64,000 nt of DNA from Psychrobium sp051201665 (GTDB lineage Bacteria > Pseudomonadota > Gammaproteobacteria > Enterobacterales > Psychrobiaceae). Within the stretch, counting starts at the first letter, position 1; each line of letters starts with the position of its first letter. The translations under genes and the position numbers were made by a program. The notes beneath the pieces are model-generated. The model saw only the letters and a program-made list of their open reading frames with translations, was not told the origin of the DNA and did no database searches. Shown one piece after another: positions 33,242 through 42,343 of this stretch. The stretch lies in assembly GCF_051201665.1 (NCBI RefSeq), contig NZ_CP179210.1, positions 4,154,001 through 4,218,000 on the forward strand. Reading direction: 5' to 3'.

Positions 33242-34960
33242 ATGATTTTACTACTAAGCATTTTGGCGCTGTTCATCGGTCCATTGCTATTTAACTACAC
33301 AAGCAAAAACAACAAAATGCTCGATCTATTCGACGGTTTTATTTTTGTTGTGATTGGTGGTTTAGTCATTTTTCATATTCTTCCCGAAGCTATCGAAACA
33401 GTAGGCTTATGGAGCATCTTATTTGTTGGTTTAGGGCTCATAGGACCAAGCCTTGCAGAACAACTATTTCACAAAGCGGCGGCTATCACGCATAAATCGA
33501 CGTTAATCCTCGGTGTCACAGGACTCGTGATTCACAGTCTGACCGATGGCGCTGCCATTGTTGATGATCCTAATTTTGACCAACTAACGCTCATCATTGC
33601 CGTTATCGCCCACCGCCTACCAGTTGGATTAACCGTATGGTGGCTATTACGTCCTCATTTTGGCAAAGGCGTTGCACTCGCGGTATTAGGCTTAATGGCT
33701 GTCGGCACTGGCTTAGGCTCAATGGTTGGCGAACAAGTGCTACCTCAACTCAATCCACAAACTATCGCACTTATCGAGAGCTTTATTGCCGGTTCAGTAC
33801 TACATGTTGTTTTCCATCGTCCATACGCTGAACACCATCATGATGAATCTATCGCAGAAACGCATTTCGATGGATTGGGCTCACTGCTAGGTGTTATTTG
33901 TTTAGTGACAATTTTGATGACCGGCCACGAACATGACAATGTTGAAGCACACCAGCAATTAGATTTATTAGTGGAATTAGCCTTGATGTTATCGCCATTT
34001 TTATTAGCGGCTTACTTTCTCTCGAGTATTACCAAGCTACTATTTTCAGACAGCCATTCCATAAATGTCAGCACTGAACGTCCAACAAAGTCACAAACGT
34101 TGCGCGGTGCGCTCCTCGGTTTACCCTTACCGTTCTGTATTCCTGATGCCACTAAAGCCTACAAGTTGCTACAAAAACAAGGCACCAATGCCACGATGGC
34201 ATTAGCATTTTTAGTGTCTGCACCGATCTTAGGCTTTGAATCGTTACTGGTATCGCTGCCGTTATTGGGTGTCGAAACAACAGCAGTAAGGCTCGCGTGT
34301 GCTCTTGTTATTATTGTTTGTATCGCGTTAATGTTAGCCCGTTTTATCCCTTCACAGCAGCCTGTCAAAGCTGAAAAACAAGCAGAGATAGCCAACAAGC
34401 TAAAACACGCCTTACGCCATGGGTATGAGCATTTACTTGATCATACCGCGCCATGGTTAATGGTGGGTTTGGTACTAGCGACGTTATTGACCTTTGGCGA
34501 GCATCAAGCGCAGTGGTATGACATTCTACTTGTCGCAGCCATCGCGTTACCATTTAGACTGTGTGCAACGGGAATTACGCCACTTGCAGCCGCTATGTTA
34601 ATCAGTGGCTGGAGTCCTGGTAGCGCATTGACATTATTGTTGATAGGCCCTGCAATTAACATTGAGTTACTTAAGTTTATTACTCAGCGTCATGGCAAAA
34701 AGCTAGCCTGTGCATTTAGCTTGCTTCTGCCAACTATCGTGATTGCTTGTGGCTATATTGTCGATGCGACATTTGCGTTATCTGTACCGCAATTACTCGA
34801 TATCAATCACGCATCTGAAACGAACTTATTTGAAGTATTTTGTCTTGCAGTGATTTTATTACTCATTTCATGGTCTTTGTTACGCCGTGGCGCACGTGCA
34901 TTTGTGGCCGAATTACTACCGAAGTTTGAACTCTTTAGCCACAAACATCACCATCATTAA
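33242..34960 (+). CDS. ZIP-like metal transporter fused to an SO_0444-type permease
   Basis: 572 aa. Residues 1 to about 230 look like a ZIP-family half (FDGFIFVVIGGLVIFHILPEAI, VIHSLTDGAAI, AHRLPVGLTVWWLL, His clusters YAEHHHDE and GHEHDN). Residues about 240-555 look like a DUF318/SO_0444-type permease (LRGALLGLPLPFCIPDATKA, TNATMALAFLVSAPILGFESLLVSLPLLG, later GITPLAAAMLISGWSPGSALTLLLIGPAINIE). The C-terminus is a His tail HKHHHH. Permeases of that group usually carry a CSC motif after PLPxC; here it reads FCIPD. Likely moves a divalent metal such as zinc; direction unknown. No clear ribosome site. Confidence 0.7.
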   Translation: MILLLSILALFIGPLLFNYTSKNNKMLDLFDGFIFVVIGGLVIFHILPEAIETVGLWSILFVGLGLIGPSLAEQLFHKAAAITHKSTLILGVTGLVIHSLTDGAAIVDDPNFDQLTLIIAVIAHRLPVGLTVWWLLRPHFGKGVALAVLGLMAVGTGLGSMVGEQVLPQLNPQTIALIESFIAGSVLHVVFHRPYAEHHHDESIAETHFDGLGSLLGVICLVTILMTGHEHDNVEAHQQLDLLVELALMLSPFLLAAYFLSSITKLLFSDSHSINVSTERPTKSQTLRGALLGLPLPFCIPDATKAYKLLQKQGTNATMALAFLVSAPILGFESLLVSLPLLGVETTAVRLACALVIIVCIALMLARFIPSQQPVKAEKQAEIANKLKHALRHGYEHLLDHTAPWLMVGLVLATLLTFGEHQAQWYDILLVAAIALPFRLCATGITPLAAAMLISGWSPGSALTLLLIGPAINIELLKFITQRHGKKLACAFSLLLPTIVIACGYIVDATFALSVPQLLDINHASETNLFEVFCLAVILLLISWSLLRRGARAFVAELLPKFELFSHKHHHH

Positions 34961-35382
34961 TCGGCGATAAAATCTTGCTGTGTTGCTAACACAGCAACTA
35001 TTCTTGATTTCATCGTCATTAGCGCTTCATCGCTATAGGGCACAGCCTGACCGACACCCCATATTGGCCCAGGCCATGTTTCATCACTGATAAACCTAAC
35101 TACGTGATGAACGTGAAGTTGAGAAACTACATTTCCTAGCGCGGCAACATTCATACTATCGCCATTAAACTCATTCATTAATGTTTCAGCGACCATTACT
35201 GATTCTAAACAGAGCTGCTGTTGTTGCTCCGCTGTAAGTTGATAGCTCTCCGTAATATTTGCGATGCGAGGCACTAAAATACACCACGGATAACGGCTAT
35301 CGCGACTCATTAACACGACAGACAATGGAAAATTGCCAACAACAATAGTGTCGCTCGCTAATCGTTTATCTAACTCGAACAT
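34957..35382 (-). CDS. HIT family protein
   Basis: 141 aa histidine-triad nucleotide-binding/hydrolase protein. The triad is QLHVHHVVRF, close to the usual HxHxHxx with the middle position slightly shifted (His-Val-His-His). RYPWCILVPR and AALGNVVSQLHVH match the subgroup common in gammaproteobacteria. Start at ATG 35382, where GAGGGTTCA precedes it; the reading from 35421 is not supported. It converges with the transporter gene, overlapping by 4 bp. Confidence 0.9.
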   Translation of the reverse strand: MFELDKRLASDTIVVGNFPLSVVLMSRDSRYPWCILVPRIANITESYQLTAEQQQQLCLESVMVAETLMNEFNGDSMNVAALGNVVSQLHVHHVVRFISDETWPGPIWGVGQAVPYSDEALMTMKSRIVAVLATQQDFIAD

Positions 35383-35501
35383 TGAACCCTCTTTATTACA
35401 CATTATTTTTAGATCACCCAAGTGTCATACAAATGAAATCCCTTTGTCATATTCATCACATCTAATAGATAAAACGCATGGCAAATTAACGGACTTATCA
35501 T

Positions 35502-37445
35502 ATGAAAATAGCGACTCTTTCCAAACTATCAACCAGCCTATTGTTTGTGATTGCGATTACTTTGGCCGCTACGCTTTGGTGGAGTGCTAACACTTTACAT
35601 GAACACGACCAACGCCAACAATCGTTTCTTAAAATACGCCAACAGTTCAGCATTGATATTCAGCGCATTATCGCTCAATACCTCACGAGTGGCGACGCCA
35701 CAAAGCTCACTCAAGCCGAAGAAGAACTTGCAGCCATAGAAACCTCGTTAAGCCATTTCTCTGAAGATGCAGCACAGTTACTCCCGTTAATAAGCCAACT
35801 TAATACCGACATCAAACAAAAGTACCGCGCCGCCGGTAAACTCAGTGGTAATGAACAGCAGCTACTAATGCATGCAGAGCAGGAGATTTTTGTTATTGGA
35901 GTAAGTATTGAAAACTACTTGCTTGATCACACCACCTCTCATACTAAAGAAGTCATGGATTATACCCATGCATTATCTGAGCTCATTTCACTGAGTTATC
36001 AGTTATCTTTGCAGCGTCAAAAATATTTCGATTCAAAATCTGAAAAAACGCTCAATTACATCAAGCAAATTAACGAGCAACAAAAATTATTACTCGACAA
36101 GTTAACGGGAATTGAACGCTACGGAGTAAGTGAGTCGCAATCAAATATTGAAGAAGATGACGACCCGCTTTCAAGTCTTGATGATGACGAAGAAGAAAAC
36201 GTGTTGGAAGAACAGATGAGTGAATTATCTGATCTACTTAATCGCTACCCAAGAGAATTAGCAAAAACAGAACAAAATATTCGTTCACAAATCGAGATTA
36301 TCAAAGAACTCAATAATGCACTCAACACCATTGATCACGAGCTAGCATTGCTTGGTCAATCAATCTCAACGTTACAAGAATCAGTCAAGCAGCAAGTAAA
36401 TATGGTGCAAGCAGCAATCACCGCCTTATTGTTAATTTTTGGTTTATTAACGTGGTTGTTCCAACGTAAACATATCTTGTTGCCGCTCAAAAAATTGAAT
36501 ATCGGATTTAGTCAACTTGTTGATAGCAATCTTAGTCAGCCGTTAGAATTAGCCAATAATGGCTCTGAGGTTGGAGACATCGCAAATAAATTTAACCTAT
36601 TACTTGATAGAACTGAGTTAGAGCAACAACAAAAAGAAAAGCAACTCAACACAGTGCAGCAAGAACTCTCACAGCTATTAGAGGAATTTCAACAAGTCAG
36701 TGGTCATATTGCAGACGGTGTCAACGATGTAGAACATGCCCAAGTATTAATGTCTCATGTCAAAGAGCTAGCAGATGACGTCGATAGCAGCTCAGCCCAC
36801 ATTCAAGAGTCTGCTTCGTCAACAGTAGCTGCCATTGATGAAAGTCAGATATGCGTACAACAGGTTATCACTTCAACACATTCTGCTAGCCAAGCCATTA
36901 AAAATAGCAAGAACTCTATTGAAGCCTTACTTTCATCGGTGAACAGCGCAACGACTATCATCGACGTAATTAGTAATATTTCAGAGCAAACTAATTTGCT
37001 AGCACTCAATGCGGCTATTGAAGCAGCGCGTGCCGGAGAGCACGGTCGCGGCTTTGCTGTCGTTGCAGATGAAGTCCGCCAGCTCTCTATTAAAACTCAA
37101 CAATCGCTGGGCGATATTTTAACTATCTTAAAACAGCTCAAAACGTCATCCAACGAACTAGCCACTGACGTCACGCAAATGGGCAATACCACAGAGCAGC
37201 AATATCAAGATTCAAACTCCCTACTAAGCATGACAGAACAAGTCAGTGAGCAAACCAAATCGTCACTGTCTGCTGCTCAAAACGGTGCAACAAATGCCAG
37301 TAACCAACGGCGCAGTATCCTCGAATTCAATCAGTTAATGGACAAGCTTAAAGAGAGCAGCGAGCGTTCATCTAACACCAGCCAATCCATGGTCAATCAA
37401 CTCTCGACACAAATCACCCGCATTGTTGCCACGTTTAATGGATAA
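35502..37445 (+). CDS. Methyl-accepting chemotaxis protein
   Basis: 647 aa. The first membrane helix is at about 10-29, then a long helical periplasmic sensor region (about 30-300) with an unusual acidic stretch (EEDDDPLSSLDDDEEENVLEE), the second helix at about 300-320 (AAITALLLIFGLLTWLF), HAMP, and the signalling coiled coil. The tip that contacts CheA/CheW is canonical (SEQTNLLALNAAIEAARAG, about residues 493-511). The ligand is unknown. Single gene; no chemotaxis genes adjoin. Confidence 0.95.
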   Translation: MKIATLSKLSTSLLFVIAITLAATLWWSANTLHEHDQRQQSFLKIRQQFSIDIQRIIAQYLTSGDATKLTQAEEELAAIETSLSHFSEDAAQLLPLISQLNTDIKQKYRAAGKLSGNEQQLLMHAEQEIFVIGVSIENYLLDHTTSHTKEVMDYTHALSELISLSYQLSLQRQKYFDSKSEKTLNYIKQINEQQKLLLDKLTGIERYGVSESQSNIEEDDDPLSSLDDDEEENVLEEQMSELSDLLNRYPRELAKTEQNIRSQIEIIKELNNALNTIDHELALLGQSISTLQESVKQQVNMVQAAITALLLIFGLLTWLFQRKHILLPLKKLNIGFSQLVDSNLSQPLELANNGSEVGDIANKFNLLLDRTELEQQQKEKQLNTVQQELSQLLEEFQQVSGHIADGVNDVEHAQVLMSHVKELADDVDSSSAHIQESASSTVAAIDESQICVQQVITSTHSASQAIKNSKNSIEALLSSVNSATTIIDVISNISEQTNLLALNAAIEAARAGEHGRGFAVVADEVRQLSIKTQQSLGDILTILKQLKTSSNELATDVTQMGNTTEQQYQDSNSLLSMTEQVSEQTKSSLSAAQNGATNASNQRRSILEFNQLMDKLKESSERSSNTSQSMVNQLSTQITRIVATFNG

Positions 37446-37471
37446 CAATAACGGATACCGTCTCAACAATT

Positions 37472-37554
37472 AGTCTAACTTAGACTAAACCAGACTAAGA
37501 ATTGGTTGAAATTAATTCAGCCAACTTCTAGGATAAACGGAAGTATAGACGTCT
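37472..37554 (+). promoter_or_regulatory. MetJ-box-like array upstream of metY
   Basis: The consensus Met box AGACGTCT occurs perfectly at 37547-37554, 21 bp before the metY start. Upstream, AGTCT at 37472 and AGACT at 37482 and 37492 recur at 10-bp spacing. MetJ binds tandem 8-bp boxes when S-adenosylmethionine is high and would repress this methionine gene. Confidence 0.6.
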
Positions 37555-37574
37555 AAAACAACCAAGGAAGTATA

Positions 37575-38852
37575 ATGAAAGCTGAAACTCTTGCCATTCA
37601 CGCTGGCTATAGCCCAGAAGAGACAACCAAAGCCGTTGCGGTTCCTATCTACCAAACCTCAAGCTACGCCTTTGACAATACCCAACATGGCGCCGATTTA
37701 TTCGACCTCAAAGTTGAGGGAAACATTTACACCCGCATTGGCAACCCAACACAAGCCGTTTTAGAACAGCGTGTTGCAGCACTTGAAGGTGGCATCGCGT
37801 CATTAGCGCTTGCATCAGGCATGGCGGCTATTACTGCAACCATTCAAACATTGGCAAGTGTTGGCGACAACATAGTCAGTATTAGCAAGTTATACGGCGG
37901 TACTTACAACCTTTTCGCTCATACCTTGCCAAAACAAGGCATCGAAGTGCGCTTTGTCGAACAAGATGACTTCTCTGGCTTAGAGCAACTCATCGATGAA
38001 AATACCAAAGCAGTATTTTGTGAATCCATTGGTAATCCCTCTGGTAATATCGCCGATATTGAAAAGCTTGCAGCCATTGCTCATCGCCATGGTGTACCGT
38101 TAGTTGTCGATCATACCGTCGGCACACCAGTATTATGTCGCCCATTTGACCATGGTGCCGATATTGTTGTGCACTCACTTACTAAATACATCGGCGGTCA
38201 CGGCACCTCTATTGGCGGTATCATTGTCGATTCAGGTAATTTCCCATGGGGTGATCACAAAGAGCGATTTGACCAGCTAAATACGCCAGATCCGTCTTAT
38301 CATGGTGTGAACTATGTAGAAACTTTTGGCGCTGCTGCCTTTATAGCACGTGCTCGTGTCGTTCCTTTACGCAATATGGGCGCAGCCATTACTCCCTTTA
38401 ATGCTTTCCAAATTATGCAGGGCTTAGAAACATTAAGTTTACGTATGGAACGCCACACCGAAAACGCCCAAAAAGTCGCGGAGTTTTTAGAAAACAGTGA
38501 CTGTGTTTCTTGGGTCAATTATGCCGGATTAACATCATCACCAGATCATGAGCTTGCTCAAAAATATTATGGTGGAAAACCAAGTGCCATTTTAAGCTTT
38601 GGCATCAAAGGTGGTGAAGCAGCTGGCGGTAAATTCATCGATGCGTTGAACCTTATTACCCGCTTAGTAAATATTGGTGACGCCAAGTCATTAGCCTGCC
38701 ACCCAGCATCAACAACTCACCGTCAATTAAACGCGCAAGAGCTGGCAAAGTCAGGCGTGAAACAAGAGATGGTTCGTTTATCTATTGGTATTGAACACAT
38801 CGACGATATTCTTGCTGATGTAGAACAAGCCTTAGTGGCAAGTCAAAAGTAG
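37575..38852 (+). CDS. metY: O-acetylhomoserine sulfhydrylase (MetY type)
   Basis: 425 aa PLP enzyme of the Cys/Met metabolism family. The PLP lysine is Lys204 in HSLTKYIGGHGTSIGG. MKAETLAIHAGYSPEETTKAVAVPIYQTSSYAF and the SLACHPASTTHRQL segment are typical of O-acetylhomoserine aminocarboxypropyltransferases. It makes homocysteine from O-acetylhomoserine and sulfide in the cytoplasm. AAGGAAGTATA precedes the ATG. Met-box-like sites upstream suggest MetJ control. Confidence 0.93.
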   Translation: MKAETLAIHAGYSPEETTKAVAVPIYQTSSYAFDNTQHGADLFDLKVEGNIYTRIGNPTQAVLEQRVAALEGGIASLALASGMAAITATIQTLASVGDNIVSISKLYGGTYNLFAHTLPKQGIEVRFVEQDDFSGLEQLIDENTKAVFCESIGNPSGNIADIEKLAAIAHRHGVPLVVDHTVGTPVLCRPFDHGADIVVHSLTKYIGGHGTSIGGIIVDSGNFPWGDHKERFDQLNTPDPSYHGVNYVETFGAAAFIARARVVPLRNMGAAITPFNAFQIMQGLETLSLRMERHTENAQKVAEFLENSDCVSWVNYAGLTSSPDHELAQKYYGGKPSAILSFGIKGGEAAGGKFIDALNLITRLVNIGDAKSLACHPASTTHRQLNAQELAKSGVKQEMVRLSIGIEHIDDILADVEQALVASQK

Positions 38853-38871
38853 TTTTTTCAAAATGATAGGA

Positions 38872-38900
38872 CAGTGCATCTTGTTAATTAAAATGCACTG
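38872..38900. terminator. Stem-loop between metY and the CPBP gene
   Basis: CAGTGCAT (38872-38879) and ATGCACTG (38893-38900), an 8-bp perfect stem with a 13-nt AT-rich loop. It sits between two convergent genes and may end both transcripts. T-runs are weak. Confidence 0.5.
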
Positions 38901-38908
38901 CCTGTAGT

Positions 38909-39772
38909 TTAAAGCGTTGAAGTTACATTACGATGGTTTGACGCTAACCTATCTCGGTATAAAACGAATAACGTCACCAAAATAATCACCTGTGCCAATG
39001 TCGAAAGAAAAGACCCTTCAAAGCCAAAAGCACCGCCATTGAGTAAATTTTCTTGAGTCATACTAATTTCGACAATCGAATAAGTATCTGTACCGCTAAC
39101 ATTAAACCCAAGGTGCGTTTGGAAGAAATTCCAACCAAAGTGTAGTCCAATCGCCATCCATAGGTTTTTGGTATAAAGGAAAAAAGCACCCAACATAAAG
39201 CCAGCGACAAACAAATCAAATACACCCATTATGGACAAATTATCATTGCCTAAATGTACAATAGTAAAGATAATCGATGAAGCAATTAGCGCAAACTTAG
39301 CGTTATAACGCAATTGTAATTTCCGCATTAAAAAACCACGAAATATCAATTCTTCAGAATAGGCTACCGCTAAAAAAACTACTAACGAGCACAGTAAATC
39401 CAATGAGTTAATGGATATACTTTCAATGCTGATTTCTCCAAGCATAATCAAAATGGAAAAACCTGACGCCATAACAGCACCGCCAATAACAGTACCGATA
39501 ATAAAATCTCGACACTTATTATTAGCCGTTAAACCGACTTTAATGGACGGGTTAGTATCATTAACTTTAACAAAGAGATACACCACCACAGAAGCAATAA
39601 TGGCAGATAGCACAGTAGTCACTAAAAACTCCGGCTCAGAAAATACTAGATCGCCGTCTAAGGGAATGTCGGCAAGAATGATATAGATGCCTTGAATGAC
39701 AATTTCGGCACAAATATAAGTGAGAAAGAAAAAGAAAATACTGCCCCAAACCTGAGTTTGTTGAGTCATCAT
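38909..39772 (-). CDS. CPBP (Abi) family intramembrane metalloprotease
   Basis: 287 aa, about eight membrane helices. The glutamate-protease motifs are present: SEELIFRG (Glu140, Glu141, Arg145), FTIVHLGN (His173) and HFGWNFFQ (His211, Asn215). Bacterial relatives include Rce1-like prenyl-protein proteases and bacteriocin-immunity proteins. No bacteriocin or prenylation genes lie next to it, so the substrate is unknown. Confidence 0.9.
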   Translation of the reverse strand: MMTQQTQVWGSIFFFFLTYICAEIVIQGIYIILADIPLDGDLVFSEPEFLVTTVLSAIIASVVVYLFVKVNDTNPSIKVGLTANNKCRDFIIGTVIGGAVMASGFSILIMLGEISIESISINSLDLLCSLVVFLAVAYSEELIFRGFLMRKLQLRYNAKFALIASSIIFTIVHLGNDNLSIMGVFDLFVAGFMLGAFFLYTKNLWMAIGLHFGWNFFQTHLGFNVSGTDTYSIVEISMTQENLLNGGAFGFEGSFLSTLAQVIILVTLFVLYRDRLASNHRNVTSTL

Positions 39773-39920
39773 ACAGTCCTTGTATATACAGTGAAAAACA
39801 GAGTGTAGACCAATTGTTTCTCATTTACTCACTAAACACAAATAAATTTAAAATTGAGAGAAATGTAACCTTGTATGCACATAACTTACGAAAATTTAGA
39901 ATGTACGTAAGGAGCACCAC

Positions 39921-40804
39921 ATGAATAAATTAATCATATCCATCGTCATTATCAGTTTGCTAACAGGTTGTGGAGGTGGCGGAGGAAGCGCTCCCGACAC
40001 AACCCCTAGTCCAACACCAGCACCCAGCCCAACGCCCACAGTAACACTATCAAAGATTTCGTTTTCTGAAACAAAGGAAAATATGCGGGCCGGAAACAAC
40101 TTATCAGCCCGAACCGTAACGGCCACTTATTCAGCCGAATCAAAAAAGGAAGTAACCAACGAGGTTACATGGCAAAGTAGTAATTCAAATGTTGCTACAG
40201 TAGACAATTCTGGTGAAATAGAAGGGCTAATTGCAGCGAAACAACAATAACGGCGACTCTAGATGGAAACTCTACGACCCTTGAATTAGCAGTTCTGGTC
40301 GGCATTTCAAAAGTTGAAATAACCAATGACCACACGATAACAGCCAATAGCGATCCCGTTGAATTGGTCGCCAACGTGTTTTTTTCAGACAACACTTCGT
40401 CTGCGAATGAAGAGTTAACTTGGTCGATAGATAATTCTGCCTTGGCTAGTATTAGCGAAGAAGGAACCTTTACCCCGATGGCAGCCAGCACTGTTAACGT
40501 TACAGCACAATTTGAATCAGTTAAGGGGGAACTTACGATTGTCATCGGGAGCGAGGCACATAGTAGGCTAGAAGCAGTACAAGCATTTTCTGTACTCCCT
40601 TCTAAAATAACGACTGTATTTAAAGTGTTTGATGACAACGATGCCCCTGTCACCGGACTTGCGGAAACGGGTACTGACAAATGGCGTTCTAATTTTCTAG
40701 TTTCTGAGTTTAATAGCGAAACTGGGGTTAAAAAAGAAGGTATTGATACCTCTGTGGATCACAGAGCACTGCTAGATAATATTATTATTAGAACAATTCC
40801 TTAG
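39921..40804 (+). pseudogene. Lipoprotein with bacterial Ig-like (BIG2-type) repeats, frameshifted
   Basis: The lipobox is SLLTGCGGGGGS (Cys17), followed by a proline/threonine spacer (TPSPTPAPSPTPT). Ig-like units follow, recognised by WQSSNSNVATVDNSGEIEGL and WSIDNSALASISEEGTFTPMA. The first frame ends at 40250. The second frame continues without a start codon from about 40236 (ETTITATLDGNSTTLEL) to 40804. One base change near 40235 (GCAGCGAAACAAC) explains the break. The total would be about 294 aa, on the cell surface or in the periplasm. A sequencing error cannot be excluded. Confidence 0.75.
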
Positions 40805-40814
40805 TCCTTCAGAT

Positions 40815-40843
40815 AAGTACCAGTAACTTTGTCGCTGGTACTT
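40815..40843. terminator. Stem-loop between the Ig-like lipoprotein and rsmJ
   Basis: AAGTACCAG and CTGGTACTT, a 9-bp perfect stem with an 11-nt loop between two convergent genes; the right arm touches the rsmJ stop codon. No T-run, so termination strength is uncertain. Confidence 0.5.
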
Positions 40844-41612
40844 AAACCATCGCCGCCTGCACATAAACGTCAAAGCGGTTAGCTTTAGAGTCTAATTGCA
40901 TGCTTGGTTTCTTCTCGTTGAGGAAACCTGCATAGCTTGGACGTTTGACGACAACGCGTTTAGTGGCGGCATTAATAGCTAACTCAAGTAAACCATCTGC
41001 ATCAGGATCGGCACCAACTAAGCTTTGAAATACGCGCATTTCCTTTTTCACCTGTGCCGATTTTTTGCGATGCGGGAACATTGGATCAAGGTAAACCACA
41101 TCATGACTATTAGTCAGTTGAGCTAAGCCCTCTAAAGAATTGTTATGGGACAATGTTAGGCGCTGTGACAACCACTCGCCAATTTCAGGATCTTGGTAAC
41201 CCCGTTGCAAGCCATCATCAAGTAATGCGGCAACCACTGGTGAACGCTCAAACATGGTAACGGTACAGCCTAAACTAGCAAGGACAAAAGCATCTCTGCC
41301 TAGACCTGCTGTTGCGTCCAATACATTGGGATTAGCACCAAACTTTAGGCCACAGGCCTTAGCAATCAGTTGGCCTCGACCGCCGCCAAATTTGCGGCGA
41401 TGCGCGACAGCACCTTCAACAAAATCAACATAAACAGCGCCAAGTTTTGGCTCGTCTAATTTAACCAATTGCAAACGTTCGCTGGTTAATTGCAACTGAA
41501 ATTGATGATTATCATCAGCGTGCGATGCTAACCCCCAGCGTTTGGTAAGTAACTTAGCTTGAGGCGTCAATGAATCATCATCAGCAATAATGGCAATATC
41601 TAAAGTTGCCAT
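40842..41612 (-). CDS. rsmJ: 16S rRNA m2G1516 methyltransferase RsmJ
   Basis: 256 aa. YVDFVEGAVAHRRKFGGGRGQLIAKACGL and the SAM motif VLDATAGLGRDAFVLA (about residues 97-112), then YLDPMFPHRKKSA as the catalytic D-P-x-F-P motif. All are diagnostic of RsmJ (YhiQ). It lies downstream of prlC, as in Escherichia coli, with a glycosylase gene in between. Its start overlaps the preceding stop by one base (TAATG). Confidence 0.95.
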   Translation of the reverse strand: MATLDIAIIADDDSLTPQAKLLTKRWGLASHADDNHQFQLQLTSERLQLVKLDEPKLGAVYVDFVEGAVAHRRKFGGGRGQLIAKACGLKFGANPNVLDATAGLGRDAFVLASLGCTVTMFERSPVVAALLDDGLQRGYQDPEIGEWLSQRLTLSHNNSLEGLAQLTNSHDVVYLDPMFPHRKKSAQVKKEMRVFQSLVGADPDADGLLELAINAATKRVVVKRPSYAGFLNEKKPSMQLDSKANRFDVYVQAAMV

Positions 41613-42343
41613 TATTTGCTAAATCCAACGCGATTATCACCCACGCTATAGGCTAAAATCATGCTCAGTTCAGTAAGCGATAAACCACATTGCTTGTGCC
41701 ATTCATTAAATTGATTTTGAATTGCTTTAAGGCTTGTTTTCGATTGTAAGCCACCGGTAATAACACCACGGGCCCGCATATAAGCTTCGACATCTGATGA
41801 TAATCTAAAGGTATCTTTGCCTAACGCACGTAAAACGTTATAAGCGGTAAATCCACCGAGGCGACTACCGCGGCGTTTAAACAAATCACACAATCCTATA
41901 ATGTCACTGTCAGGCCAATTAGCGATAAACTCGCCAATTGGACCGTGTTCACGTTCGATATCGCTAATCAACAATGCATTGTCGCGAATAGTCGTTACTT
42001 TTTTAAGGTTGCGGATGATTTTTGGATCGGTGGCTTTTCGTTCAACCATTTCATCGGGCATCATCAATATTTTGCTAATATCAAAGTTAAAAAAGTGTTC
42101 TTCAAAATCAGGCCACTTCGCTTCAACAACTCGCCATACAAAGCCCGATTGGAAAACAGACTTTGTCATTTGAGCTAACACACGGTCATTTGTTATTGCC
42201 GCAATGTCAGACGTTGGCAGTGGCTGATAAACCAGACTTGCTAACGCTTCTTCACCACCTTTACGCTCCGCAGCGCGGCTGATAATAGCGTCAAATTGTT
42301 CAACTTTAGCCTCGCCGGTAGGCTCTACTGATTTTGTATTCAT
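41612..42343 (-). CDS. DNA-3-methyladenine glycosylase I-like protein
   Basis: 243 aa, HhH-GPD-like helical fold of the Tag type. FVWRVVEAKWPDFEEHFFNFDI and LCDLFKRRGSRLGGFTAYNVLRALGKDTF resemble Tag proteins. The N-terminal Cys of classical Tag zinc sites is missing, so it belongs to a divergent branch. Probable role: removal of alkylated adenine from DNA. Coupled to prlC upstream and rsmJ downstream through one-base stop/start overlaps. Confidence 0.8.
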   Translation of the reverse strand: MNTKSVEPTGEAKVEQFDAIISRAAERKGGEEALASLVYQPLPTSDIAAITNDRVLAQMTKSVFQSGFVWRVVEAKWPDFEEHFFNFDISKILMMPDEMVERKATDPKIIRNLKKVTTIRDNALLISDIEREHGPIGEFIANWPDSDIIGLCDLFKRRGSRLGGFTAYNVLRALGKDTFRLSSDVEAYMRARGVITGGLQSKTSLKAIQNQFNEWHKQCGLSLTELSMILAYSVGDNRVGFSK

